From the NCBI GenBank assembly GCA_000405245.1, contig ASMQ01000005.1, positions 1 through 41,863 on the forward strand: a stretch of DNA of 41,863 nt, in the 5' to 3' direction. The DNA comes from Candidatus Aenigmarchaeum subterraneum SCGC AAA011-O16 (GTDB taxonomy: Archaea > Aenigmatarchaeota > Aenigmatarchaeia > Aenigmatarchaeales > Aenigmatarchaeaceae). Numbering within the stretch: the first letter of the stretch is position 1; every line of letters begins with the position of its first letter. The notes beneath the pieces are model-generated. The model ran no database searches, was not told where the DNA came from, and saw nothing but the letters and a program-made list of their open reading frames with translations. Shown here piece after piece: positions 31,454 through 39,809 of the stretch. The translations under genes and the position numbers were made by a program.

Positions 31454-31924
31454 ATGAAATGTAAAAACAACTATAAACTCCCCTTAAAAAGAAAGCATAT
31501 AACAATATGGGATAGGAAAAAATCTTCAGCACATCGTGGTTATTTAAAATATTCTCTCGATTTCTTTGCACCCGAAGGCACTGCAATTTATGCAGCACTA
31601 GGAGGTAAAGTTACATATGTTAAACAAAATTCTAATGTTGGTGGTAATCATAGAAGATACTGGTCCATGGGTAATAGGATTGTTATAAAACATAAAAATG
31701 GGGAACATACAGCCTATGAGCATATGAAATATAAAGGAATAAAAGTTAAAGTTGGACAAATAGTAAATGGTGGACAACTTATAGGTTATGTTGGTAGTAC
31801 AGGATACAGTAGTGAACCTCATTTACATTTTGAAGTTTTCAGAGAACCATTTTTAAATCGAAGAATAGAAGGTACGACTCTAGAAGTTTCATTTAAAGAA
31901 TTAAAAAATATAAAGAGAAAATAA
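31454..31924 (+). CDS. M23-family metallopeptidase-like protein (156 aa)
   Basis: LytM/M23 beta-lytic peptidase fold: an HRG...SLDFFAPEGT segment supplies the His and Asp metal ligands; YEHM and GQLIGYVGSTGYSSEPHLHFEV give the catalytic YxHx and HxH motifs, and KVGQIVNGGQLIGY is the family strand. There is no signal peptide or membrane anchor. Archaea lack murein, so the natural substrate is unclear; an effector against bacteria or a host, or an intracellular role, is possible. Codon choice is more AT/TTA-rich than in neighbours, hinting at transfer. It starts 3 bp after the smc stop and ends against the convergent cyclic 2,3-DPG synthetase gene. Confidence 0.82.
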   Translation: MKCKNNYKLPLKRKHITIWDRKKSSAHRGYLKYSLDFFAPEGTAIYAALGGKVTYVKQNSNVGGNHRRYWSMGNRIVIKHKNGEHTAYEHMKYKGIKVKVGQIVNGGQLIGYVGSTGYSSEPHLHFEVFREPFLNRRIEGTTLEVSFKELKNIKRK

Positions 31925-33250
31925 CTAAACTTTCTTAAAAAATCTTTTGATGACGTCTTCTAAATCCGGCTTACCAATCTCTTTTAATTCATACCTGACT
32001 TTAACAGCATCCTTATTCAATTTAAGAATTTTTGTCAAATCAACCGGTGTCCCAATTAAAACAGTATCGCAGTCGACCGCATTGATTGTCTGTTCTAATT
32101 CTTCGATCTGCTTTTTCGAATAGCCCATAGCAGGAAGAACAGCTCCGAGATGAGGGAATTCCGCGTAAACATCTTTAATAGAACCGACAGCGTGAGCTCG
32201 AGGATTTACCAAATGTGCTCCGAGACTTTCAGCTACAATAGTCGCCGCTCCGAAAGTTAATCCGCCGTGCGTTAGAGTAGGGCCGTCTTCCACGACCAAA
32301 ACTCTTTTTCCTCTGATAGCTTCCGGTCTGTCAATGGTTCTCGGCATCGCAGCTCTTATGATGATTGCTCCGGGATTAAGGATTTTGACATTGTGAAGAA
32401 CAGTATCTATGTCCTCGTGCTTAGCTGTGTCAATCTTATTAATAATTACAACGTTAGCCATCCTCACGTTGGCTTCCCCGGGATAATATTGAATCTCGTG
32501 TCCTGCTCTTCTAGCATCTGCGACCACAATGCTTAAATCCGGTTTAATAAAAGAAAAATCATTGTTACCACCGTCCCAAACCAAGACGTCAGCTTCCTTC
32601 TCAGCCTGCCTCAAAATTTTTTCATAGTCGACTCCGGCATAGACAATCGTTCCGTTCATGATATGTGGTTCGTACTCTTCCCTCTCCTCGATTGTGCATT
32701 TGTATTTGTCCAAGTCGCTCAAATTTGCAAACCTTTCGACTACTTCGTCCTTCAAATGGCCATAAGGCATAGGATGCCGAATGACGACAACCCTCTTTCC
32801 AAGAGATTTCAAAATGCTGATAACCCTTCTAGAAGTAGGAGATTTACCTGCTCCGGTTCTCACAGCACAAACAGAAATGAAAGGCTTCTTAGATTTCAGC
32901 ATGGTTGATGTCGGTCCTAGCAAAACAAAGTCTGCTCCGCATGCTAAAACGATCGAAGCTTTGTGCATGACGTCCAAATGATGCAAGTCAGAGTAAGCGA
33001 GAACAACTTCATTGACTTCAAATTTTTTTATTAACTCTGCTAGTCTTTCTTCAGGATAAATAGGGATTCCCTTCGGATACAACCTTCCCGCTAATTCTTT
33101 TGGATAAGTTCTTCCGGAGATTCCAGGGATCTGTGTCGCTGTAAAGGCGACGACTTCATAGTTTTTATTGTCTCTATAGACAACATTAAAATTGTGGAAA
33201 TCCCTTCCTGCAGCCCCCATTATAATAACTTTTTTCTTAATCCCAGACAC
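31925..33250 (-). CDS. cpgS: Cyclic 2,3-diphosphoglycerate synthetase (P-loop enzyme)
   Basis: 441 aa. N-terminal GAAGRDFHNFNVVYRDNK, an AVRTGAGKSPTSRR phosphate-binding loop near residue 135, VLVWDGGNNDFSFIKPD, VVADARRAGHEIQYYPGE, VIINKIDTA (NKxD-like) and VEDGPTLTHGGLTFGAA are typical. The family makes cyclic 2,3-diphosphoglycerate in methanogens and is often annotated just as a GTPase in other archaea and bacteria, where the product is not shown. It is convergent with the M23 gene and divergent from scpA. Confidence 0.85.
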   Translation of the reverse strand: MSGIKKKVIIMGAAGRDFHNFNVVYRDNKNYEVVAFTATQIPGISGRTYPKELAGRLYPKGIPIYPEERLAELIKKFEVNEVVLAYSDLHHLDVMHKASIVLACGADFVLLGPTSTMLKSKKPFISVCAVRTGAGKSPTSRRVISILKSLGKRVVVIRHPMPYGHLKDEVVERFANLSDLDKYKCTIEEREEYEPHIMNGTIVYAGVDYEKILRQAEKEADVLVWDGGNNDFSFIKPDLSIVVADARRAGHEIQYYPGEANVRMANVVIINKIDTAKHEDIDTVLHNVKILNPGAIIIRAAMPRTIDRPEAIRGKRVLVVEDGPTLTHGGLTFGAATIVAESLGAHLVNPRAHAVGSIKDVYAEFPHLGAVLPAMGYSKKQIEELEQTINAVDCDTVLIGTPVDLTKILKLNKDAVKVRYELKEIGKPDLEDVIKRFFKKV

Positions 33251-33302
33251 CTTTAAGAACCGTTACTATTAATTTTAGGTTATCCAATATATAAGTGATT
33301 GC

Positions 33303-33989
33303 ATGCTCAGCGACCAGCAACTGATAAACCTCATGATATCAGAGCCTTCTTGGGAAGATGTTATTGTAAAAATTATTGCGGAGGAGCTGATGGATCCGTG
33401 GAGCATAGATATTGTAAAACTTGCGGATGTTTTTGTTGATCATCTGAAAAAAATGGGAGATTTGGATTTGAGAATACCTGCCCGTTTCATCTTGATTGCA
33501 GCGATTCTTTTGAGAATGAAATCGGATGTTTTTGTTGAGAAGGAAGAAAAAGTTCTGATACCTGAATCAGAGAAGCCGATAGATGAAAACATTCTGCTTT
33601 TATCACAAGTCCCGCCTTTGCAACCTCCATTGAAAAGAATTCCTCTAGGAAACGTAACAATGCAAGAATTAGTTTCGGCATTAAGAAAGGCTTTTGAAGT
33701 TCAGGAGAGAAGGACAGAAAGAAAAGTGAGGGCAAGAAGATTTGTTGAAGAGGCTGTTCCTGTTGCTACAGAAGATATTACAGATAGGATAAATAAAATA
33801 CTTTCTGAAATAGAAGGCGCATTGGAAAATATTGACAACATAGAATTTTCAAGGCTAGTAAAAAGATGGAAAAGAGACGAGATTGTAAAGGCTCTGATTC
33901 CTCTGCTATATTTATCGCAGGAAGGAAAGATTGAGGTTAATCAGCCTGAGCTTTTCAAGGAAATATACGTAAAGAAAAAAGTGAAATAA
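33303..33989 (+). CDS. scpA: Condensin subunit ScpA
   Basis: 228 aa kleisin. It closes the SMC dimer by binding the SMC heads through its N-terminal helical part (LINLMISEPSWEDVIVKIIAEELMDPWSIDIVKLAD...FILIAAILLRMKSDVF) and its C-terminal winged helix (FSRLVKRWKRDEIVKALIPLLYLSQEGKIEVNQPELFKEI). Both regions match the family. The central part is a variable Pro/Lys linker. Start ATG 33303 keeps the LINLM..EPSW block that is usual at the start. The next gene begins at the base after its stop. Confidence 0.9.
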   Translation: MLSDQQLINLMISEPSWEDVIVKIIAEELMDPWSIDIVKLADVFVDHLKKMGDLDLRIPARFILIAAILLRMKSDVFVEKEEKVLIPESEKPIDENILLLSQVPPLQPPLKRIPLGNVTMQELVSALRKAFEVQERRTERKVRARRFVEEAVPVATEDITDRINKILSEIEGALENIDNIEFSRLVKRWKRDEIVKALIPLLYLSQEGKIEVNQPELFKEIYVKKKVK

Positions 33990-34511
33990 ATGGCTAGACA
34001 GATTGATACAGATAGATTGAAAGCACTGATTGAGGCGGCATTATTCATGACTAACGAGCCTATTTCATTAGAAGAGTTATCGAAAATGCTCAAACATGAA
34101 ACGAGTCTAATCAAAAACCTTATCGATGAAATGCGGAAAGAATTCGCAGAGAGAAATAGAGGAGTCCATATTCTAGAAACTTCGACAGGATATCAGATGA
34201 AAGTAAAGCCGGAGTACGCTCCGCTTGTCAGACATCTGACACCTTATCAAGATTTATCTAGAGGTTTACTGAGAGTTCTTGCTCTGGTAGCGTACAAACA
34301 GCCCATAACTCAATCTGAAATTGTAAAGGTCATAGGAAATAGAGGGTATGAATATGTTAAAAAATTGGAAGAAAGGGGTCTGATTAGAACCGAAAAGAGA
34401 TCAAGGACAAAAGCCTTGATTGCGACAAAAGGTTTTGCAGAATATTTTGGATTGGAATCTCCGGAAGATATTAAAAAATTCTTTGAAAAAATGACAGAAG
34501 AGAAAAAATAA
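33990..34511 (+). CDS. scpB: Condensin subunit ScpB
   Basis: 173 aa with two winged helices: LKALIEAALFMTNEPISLEELSKML...VHILETSTGYQMKVKPE, then RVLALVAYKQPITQSEIVKVIGNRGYEYVKKLEERGLI. The block order matches the family (ALI.A.LF...P.....L...). ScpB dimers stabilise ScpA on the SMC heads. ATG directly follows the scpA TAA, so both are co-translated. It ends before a hairpin used by the convergent neighbour. Confidence 0.9.
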   Translation: MARQIDTDRLKALIEAALFMTNEPISLEELSKMLKHETSLIKNLIDEMRKEFAERNRGVHILETSTGYQMKVKPEYAPLVRHLTPYQDLSRGLLRVLALVAYKQPITQSEIVKVIGNRGYEYVKKLEERGLIRTEKRSRTKALIATKGFAEYFGLESPEDIKKFFEKMTEEKK

Positions 34512-34543
34512 AAAAAAGGAGCTCAACCAAAAAGTGGAGCTCC
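34510..34543 (-). terminator. Hairpin plus T-run at the end of the secreted-protein gene
   Basis: On the minus strand GGAGCTC is followed by a 12-base loop, GAGCTCC and then a run of eight T. The 7-bp stem and T8 resemble a bacterial intrinsic terminator; archaeal RNA polymerase also responds to T-runs. The stem overlaps the last codons of the minus-strand gene. Confidence 0.55.
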
Positions 34544-35161
34544 AGATTCTGTTATTGAGACAGGTGGTTCGCATTGTTGTATTGGTTCCCTGTAAGGAGG
34601 TAAGTATATATATTTGCAGGGAGGTTGGTACGGCACTGGATAATTGAAAGGGTAAGGATTGAAACTAATCAGATAGTTTCTGAAAGTACCACTTACAAAT
34701 ATATTGCCACCGTTTTCAACGACTGTGAATAAAACTTCCTCTCCTTTATCAGTCGTTAGCTTTGCAAACCAAACATTGTCTTTCCTAGTTGTATCTACTA
34801 ATTTCATTTTATTAACCTCATCTCCAATCAATAGATACAAACGCTCATTCCCATTCGTGCCTATCCTCAATAGCAAAACATCTTGTGAGGACATCGAATA
34901 TCTATCGAATGCGACCCCTTCAAGAATATCGATACGAGGTCTTATAGGTGGGACAGGTATAACAACACCTGTTCCTTCGGGTGACGTTTGGGATGGAGCA
35001 ACACTTTGCTGAACGTCTTGAATTATTTTCTGGGCATTCTCCATCGGAGTTCCTGTGGTCTGATCAACCGTTCCTGGTTTTGCAAAAGCTCCGTTCTGTA
35101 TTACCAATATGCTTACCACTGCTATCCCTAACAGCGCTACTGCAACTTGGGCTTTTGTCAT
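34523..35161 (-). CDS. Secreted or lipid-anchored-like protein with signal peptide (212 aa)
   Basis: Start ATG 35161 follows AGGTGAT by 5 bp; a more distant ATG at 35188 is less likely. A signal peptide (TKAQVAVALLGIAVVSILVI followed by NGAFA, cleavage likely after AFA) leads into a Pro/Gln/Thr-rich stretch (about 28-70) and a compact domain of about 130 residues (GNERLYLLIGDEVNKMKLVD, GEEVLFTVVENGG). The C-terminus is Pro-rich with two cysteines. No family recognised. Divergent from the ArsR-type regulator and close to its candidate operator, so it may be a target of that regulator. Confidence 0.7.
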   Translation of the reverse strand: MTKAQVAVALLGIAVVSILVIQNGAFAKPGTVDQTTGTPMENAQKIIQDVQQSVAPSQTSPEGTGVVIPVPPIRPRIDILEGVAFDRYSMSSQDVLLLRIGTNGNERLYLLIGDEVNKMKLVDTTRKDNVWFAKLTTDKGEEVLFTVVENGGNIFVSGTFRNYLISFNPYPFNYPVPYQPPCKYIYLPPYREPIQQCEPPVSITESGAPLFG

Positions 35162-35194
35162 TTTATCACCTAAATAAAACTCGTTCAAAATAAG

Positions 35195-35241
35195 TCTTAT
35201 AACGTATGGAAAACGTTAGGTTTTCACCGAACGATTTTTCC
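35195..35241. promoter_or_regulatory. Promoter/operator region with AACG half-sites
   Basis: AACGT (35201-35205) and ACGTT (35213-35217) form an inverted repeat beside the minus-strand TATA (CTTATAAC, about 35195-35202); a further CGTT...AACG pair spans 35214-35233. A plus-strand TATA-like TTTATAAG (about 35234-35241) lies before the regulator gene. Both divergent genes could be controlled here, including by the ArsR-type protein itself. Confidence 0.4.
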
Positions 35242-35273
35242 AGTTTTATAAGCTATTAGACTGAACTCTAATT

Positions 35274-35870
35274 ATGGAAATAGACAGAAGGATGATTAAG
35301 GCTTTGGCAGCAGATGCCAGATTAGAAATTTTGAAAGCTTTAAAACAAAGAAGAAAGATGCCATCAGAATTATCTAGAGAACTAGATTTAGCTCCTTCTA
35401 CAATCATAGAGCATTTAAAAATTTTAGAAGAATCCGGATTGGTGGCAAGAAAAGAAACAGGAAGAAAGTGGATATACTATGAATTGACAACCAAAGGAGA
35501 CAGTCTGATAAAGCCGAGGTTGCCTGTTGAATTCGTATTGATACTTTCTTTGGGAGTGCTTCTTATATTTACAGGAGCTGTAAACCTAACCTATACAGAA
35601 TATCAAACCCTTGAAAATACTATTACCAAACAAGTAGAAAAAATTATTCGGGTGCCAGTATCTCAAGGACAGGGCATAGGAGCTACAATGACGCCAAATC
35701 CTGTCATGTATGAAAACAAAACTGTAATCGAGAACGTTACGACAAATGAAGTCACAACTACCCCAATAACAAAAATAAATTATACTTCACTAGCTTTTGT
35801 AATGATTGGTACAGTACTTTTAGTATTTGTTGCAATCAGTAGAAAATTTAAACAGCCTATTTTTTCCTAG
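35274..35870 (+). CDS. ArsR-type winged-helix regulator anchored in the membrane
   Basis: 198 aa. Residues 1-75 are an ArsR/Lrp-like winged helix (LAADARLEILKALKQRRKMP, then SELSRELDLAPSTIIEHLKILEESGLV, then RKWIYYELT). A first membrane helix (about 84-105) leads to an outside loop with several Asn-x-Ser/Thr sequons, and a second helix near 172-192 returns to a short basic tail. The DNA-binding part is therefore cytoplasmic and tethered, a plan known among archaeal regulators. The 3' end overlaps the convergent surface-protein gene by 14 bp. Possible targets are the divergent secreted protein and the surface protein. Confidence 0.78.
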   Translation: MEIDRRMIKALAADARLEILKALKQRRKMPSELSRELDLAPSTIIEHLKILEESGLVARKETGRKWIYYELTTKGDSLIKPRLPVEFVLILSLGVLLIFTGAVNLTYTEYQTLENTITKQVEKIIRVPVSQGQGIGATMTPNPVMYENKTVIENVTTNEVTTTPITKINYTSLAFVMIGTVLLVFVAISRKFKQPIFS

Positions 35871-37989
35871 CAAGTTTTCCAGGCTGGACTCTTTTCTTCA
35901 ATTCATGATAATAATAGAGGGCTGCAGCAACAATCATGATTGCTGCAATGATTGCAGCATTTATGTATGGAGCTAATTTCTCGATTGTTGTGGGAATTCC
36001 TAAAGGTATTAAACCTGTTGCTCTCTGCGATAGATCTATTGCATCTTTATACTGACAATTATTGTAGGCTTCTATGGCTTGTGTGAAAGGATCAAGTGCA
36101 CTACTCACGTTCAATCCCAAAGAGTAAGCCTCAACGATTGAACTGTTTGTGATTGATATTGTGTCCAAAGCCTGTCGCGAAGTCGGAGTAGATAGTATGC
36201 CTGCAATCATGTAAGGCGTTGAACTTATCCTGCCACACACGATTTTCGTTCTATCATTTCTAGAAATATTTTGAGATTCAATCCAGCTTTTATCGAACTT
36301 GAAAACCGTAAAAGCTGTTATCGATTCGTTTTTAACATCGCTATAATTCCCACAAAAGTAAGCTTTCGGAGCAGATAGTTCTATTTTGTATGCTAGCAAG
36401 ACATCCTGATCACATTTGACCTTGGCATAGATATTTGGATCAATCTTTTCAATGCTTTCAATTTTTCCTGTCTTGTCAGTGCTATTCGGATAAAGGTTTA
36501 TGAAAGCTTTCTTAGGTTCCAAAACAATTGAAATGCCGCCCTGAGGCAAGTTAATAGTTGTTCCGGGAGATGGTGTAGGATTTTGTTCTGAAGGGGATGT
36601 TGTAGGATCTGTTTCGTTTGTATTATTACCACCACTTCCTCCACCGCCACCACCGCCTCCGCCACCACCAACCTGTAAAGTATTAGATGATGAAGATGCG
36701 CTGTAATTTTGCGTAGAGCCTGTGTTACACTGATAGAGATAACTACCTGCTGCAGGCGTTGTTGTGTGAGGATTAGAAACTGTTTGTCCGTCTCTAGTCA
36801 AGGTCAAGGACGTCACTTCATTGTTCAATGAAGAGACTGAACATGTGACTGTAACAGACGTTCCTTCACTCACAGTAAAGCTAGGAGATACGGTCAATGA
36901 TATTGAAGGTATTCCTTTGCTCACAGTTGCGTAAAAGGTAGTCACAACATCAGTGTAGTTTGAAGAGCCATTGAATAGGACAGTATAGTTGTATGTGCCA
37001 GGAACCAAGAAGATATTTTCTTGAGTAAGATCACCTGATGTCGAAGACGAAACAATCCTCCCATCTCTGAAAAGAGAAATATTGTACTGGCTTTCTACAG
37101 TAGTGCTTTTACTACCAGTGGAATTTATTGCCTGAGGATACGTGTAAGTCTTATTTGAGTTTTGTGTAGAATTTAAAAATAAAGAAACGGATATCTGTCC
37201 CTTACCGATCCTTAATGTGAAATTTTTAAACGCTATAGAATAATTTAGATTTCCAGATGTGTTATAAGTATAGTTATAATCTCCTACCAGAAGCCTAATG
37301 ATTTCTGAAACTCCCCCGCTACCGATTACAGTCGAATTTCTCATCAATGTAAAACTAATTGTTTGGCCGGAAAAAGCTTGGGAATTGTTTGTACCTGATG
37401 CATTCACCACAGCAGGGTAGGTCAGTGTTGCTGCACCTTCAGTGCCATTGAAAGTTAGATTAATATTTTGTGAAGTCGATGTATTCTTGACAACCGTGAA
37501 TGTAACAGAGTTTGTGGAGTTGAAACCTCCTGTTGTGGAGTTTGATATCCATCTGTATTGATAGTCCCCGGTTCCAGGAAAATCTTCCTGAGTGAAATTT
37601 TTCCAGTATTCTCCGGTTCCATTGCTGGTTCCTGGAGAAGCAAGAGTATTCAAAGAACCTATAGGCCCAACAGCTTGAGTCCAGTCTCTAGTATAGTTTT
37701 GAAGTGTTCCTGTAAAATTTGCCTCTAGAATGACAAAACTAATGTTGCCGGTGATGTTCTGCCATCTGAGCTCAACCGAATAATCTTTTCCAGGGGCATA
37801 TTGAGAAGGGTCTGCGACAACTGCTATTCCAGTTTGAAAACGCGGTCGATTAGTGCCTCCGCTTGGCCCTTCTGTAAACGATATAATATCATAACCGACT
37901 ATAGAAGGTCTTAACTTCAAAAAGTCAAAAAAGAATATCAAAATTAGAAAAATGAATAAAAGTAACAAATATCTGTCTAGCCCTTTCAT
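35857..37989 (-). CDS. Large cell-surface protein with Ig-like repeats, poly-Gly hinge and C-terminal anchor (710 aa)
   Basis: N-terminal membrane helix after MKG (residues about 6-25), then a Thr/Ser/Asn-rich ectodomain with many N-x-S/T sequons and about three beta-sandwich-like repeats (endings such as GDYNYTYNTSGNLNYS, PGTYNYTVLFNGSSNYT and AGSYLYQCNTGSTQNYS). A run of more than ten Gly then a Pro/Thr/Ser linker leads to a second domain (about 495-650). A C-terminal membrane helix (AAIIAAIMIVAAALYYY) and a basic tail follow. I read it as an adhesin or S-layer-like surface protein. It lies on the strand opposite the ArsR-type gene, overlapping its end. Confidence 0.75.
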   Translation of the reverse strand: MKGLDRYLLLLFIFLILIFFFDFLKLRPSIVGYDIISFTEGPSGGTNRPRFQTGIAVVADPSQYAPGKDYSVELRWQNITGNISFVILEANFTGTLQNYTRDWTQAVGPIGSLNTLASPGTSNGTGEYWKNFTQEDFPGTGDYQYRWISNSTTGGFNSTNSVTFTVVKNTSTSQNINLTFNGTEGAATLTYPAVVNASGTNNSQAFSGQTISFTLMRNSTVIGSGGVSEIIRLLVGDYNYTYNTSGNLNYSIAFKNFTLRIGKGQISVSLFLNSTQNSNKTYTYPQAINSTGSKSTTVESQYNISLFRDGRIVSSSTSGDLTQENIFLVPGTYNYTVLFNGSSNYTDVVTTFYATVSKGIPSISLTVSPSFTVSEGTSVTVTCSVSSLNNEVTSLTLTRDGQTVSNPHTTTPAAGSYLYQCNTGSTQNYSASSSSNTLQVGGGGGGGGGGGSGGNNTNETDPTTSPSEQNPTPSPGTTINLPQGGISIVLEPKKAFINLYPNSTDKTGKIESIEKIDPNIYAKVKCDQDVLLAYKIELSAPKAYFCGNYSDVKNESITAFTVFKFDKSWIESQNISRNDRTKIVCGRISSTPYMIAGILSTPTSRQALDTISITNSSIVEAYSLGLNVSSALDPFTQAIEAYNNCQYKDAIDLSQRATGLIPLGIPTTIEKLAPYINAAIIAAIMIVAAALYYYHELKKRVQPGKLARKK

Positions 37990-38041
37990 TTTAACCGATT
38001 TATCTATGGTTTAACGAGAATTTAAATTTTGTTTATTTTTC

Positions 38042-39745
38042 TTATTTTGTAGTTACAGGGTCCGTTCCTTCTTCTTGTCCTTGAATCCTTCGATCTCTTT
38101 TTTCAAAACCCCCTGTACGAGACATCTTCCTAGTCCTAGGGTAGTATTCCAAATCTATATGCCAGCTTTCACCTTTTGTCCACACTGGAACTCCACAATA
38201 TAGTTTTCCCTGGTTGCATTGTGGTTTAATATCCGCAAGACTTCTAGCAATACATGGGGGTCCTAGATATCTTGCTATATCTGGATTAACTTCTGCTACT
38301 TGTGTCAGTTCTTCAAGCGCAACTCTATTAGCTTCTTCCTGAGCCCTTAAACAAGTTCGTTGTTCTTGTCTATGACGGAACCCTCTTAATTGTGTATTGT
38401 TTATGTAACGAAGTGCCTGACCATTCATAAATATACCAGAAACAAACTCCGGATTTTCTCCGTCTTCAACCAAACTAACAGCTATTTCGCAAACTTCTTT
38501 TCCTAAATCATCATAAATCTGTTTAGCTTCTGGGTGTCGTGCTATTAATTCAGGGTATAGGTTATCTGGTGTATCAGTTATTTGATGTTCTACAGGAGGT
38601 CTAGGTCCATAATCTTCTCTGTGCCTTTGTAATTGAGAATCACAGGTATGAGAAACTCTTCGCATAAATCCATAATTAACTAACTCCAATACTTTTGTTA
38701 ATGGATCGTGCAACTCTAAATCTAAAGGATGATTTAAGATAAGATTCTTACCTGGATTCATAACAAGATCTATAGCATCTGTATCAGAAAGATCCTGATT
38801 CATAATAATTCTTCTTACTTCATCTGCAATAAACTGTTCTGCGTTCGGAGTATAAGTGACAAGCTTGCTTCTTCTACCTCCTAAAGTTCCATCAAAATGT
38901 TCATTTGATTTTCGTATTTTTCCAAAATCGATTTTAGGTCTAGCCTTTGTATAAGCGGTTGTGCCTGCTTTCAAAGGTTTTCCACCATTCTCGTCTACTA
39001 GTGCGGATTCTACGTATGCTCTAAAACCAGGCACTTTTTCTTCTATAGCATCCATCGCTTTGCTAGCAACAAGACTCGCTTCCCAAGGCACAGAAGAAGT
39101 TTCTGCAGAATAGTAAAGCCTTAGAATAGTAGTTATATTTGTTGTATAATACATTCCAGCAAGTGCAGCCTTAGGATAAGTGTATCTCCCGATTTCCATT
39201 GCTTTCTTTCCAATCTGTTCTTCATCTTTATACGTTAAATCTTCTGGTCTATCTCTTCCAATATCTATTAAGAAATCCAGAAGCATGCTACTTATTTTTC
39301 TTCCTGTTTCGAATTGTTTTACAAAAAGAGTATCTACTGTTCTTCTATTTTCGGAACTCTCAAAGGGAAATCTCCTTGCTCTGTACTCCACTTCCCCTCC
39401 ACCACTTTTATCTGCCTGTTCTCTATATCTCTGACTTCCCTGACTAGTATTATAGTATTGATGTGTATGTGCAACATCATGGACCCACTGTCTAGAAACA
39501 TTACTAACGCCTAATGTCAAAACCCAATGTTGCCAAGTACTTAAGTGATTAGATTTAAGTGTATAGATTGGGGTGCCTGTGTAATATTTTTTTCTTATTG
39601 TGTCTAATTCTTCAGGTATAGGAGGAAAAGTCCCAGAAGCCGTTTTAGGATAGTAACAGGTTGCAGCAGCACCAGCTGTCAAAGCTATAGGATCATTATA
39701 AGTCACTCCAATAATTTCAATTTGAGGTTCGGGGTCAAGAAGCAT
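38042..39745 (-). CDS. thyX: Tandem ThyX-like (flavin-dependent thymidylate synthase family) protein, 567 aa
   Basis: Two ThyX-like halves. Half 1 (about 5-245) has TWQHWVLTLGVSNVSRQWVH...GSQRY: the GVSR block and the C-terminal part of the ThyX signature (SxRY) are kept, but RHR reads THQ. Half 2 (about 290-490) has VSHTCDSQLQRHRED: RHR is kept but the SxR end is lost; ALRYINNTQLRGFRHRQ...RAQEEANR recalls the ThyX R-x-L-x-x-F-x-x-LR...AQxEIR block. ThyX makes dTMP from dUMP using FAD, folate and NADPH. ATG 39745 has an AGGTG site. Thymidine kinase lies two genes upstream. Activity of such a two-half protein is not shown by the sequence. Confidence 0.6.
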   Translation of the reverse strand: MLLDPEPQIEIIGVTYNDPIALTAGAAATCYYPKTASGTFPPIPEELDTIRKKYYTGTPIYTLKSNHLSTWQHWVLTLGVSNVSRQWVHDVAHTHQYYNTSQGSQRYREQADKSGGGEVEYRARRFPFESSENRRTVDTLFVKQFETGRKISSMLLDFLIDIGRDRPEDLTYKDEEQIGKKAMEIGRYTYPKAALAGMYYTTNITTILRLYYSAETSSVPWEASLVASKAMDAIEEKVPGFRAYVESALVDENGGKPLKAGTTAYTKARPKIDFGKIRKSNEHFDGTLGGRRSKLVTYTPNAEQFIADEVRRIIMNQDLSDTDAIDLVMNPGKNLILNHPLDLELHDPLTKVLELVNYGFMRRVSHTCDSQLQRHREDYGPRPPVEHQITDTPDNLYPELIARHPEAKQIYDDLGKEVCEIAVSLVEDGENPEFVSGIFMNGQALRYINNTQLRGFRHRQEQRTCLRAQEEANRVALEELTQVAEVNPDIARYLGPPCIARSLADIKPQCNQGKLYCGVPVWTKGESWHIDLEYYPRTRKMSRTGGFEKRDRRIQGQEEGTDPVTTK

Positions 39746-39778
39746 ACTAACACCTAATAAGAATTAAATGTTTTGAAA

Positions 39779-39788
39779 GTATAAATTT
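39779..39788 (-). promoter_or_regulatory. TATA box of the ThyX-like gene
   Basis: A minus-strand AAATTTATAC element lies about 35-40 bp before the ATG at 39745, giving a short leader that keeps the AGGTG ribosome site. Confidence 0.4.
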
Positions 39789-39809
39789 TTGAAAATGTTA
39801 AGATTTATA

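Noticed and set aside
36600-36680. Microsatellite-like trinucleotide repeat
   Set aside because: The GGN-rich tract is explained by poly-Gly coding in the surface protein.
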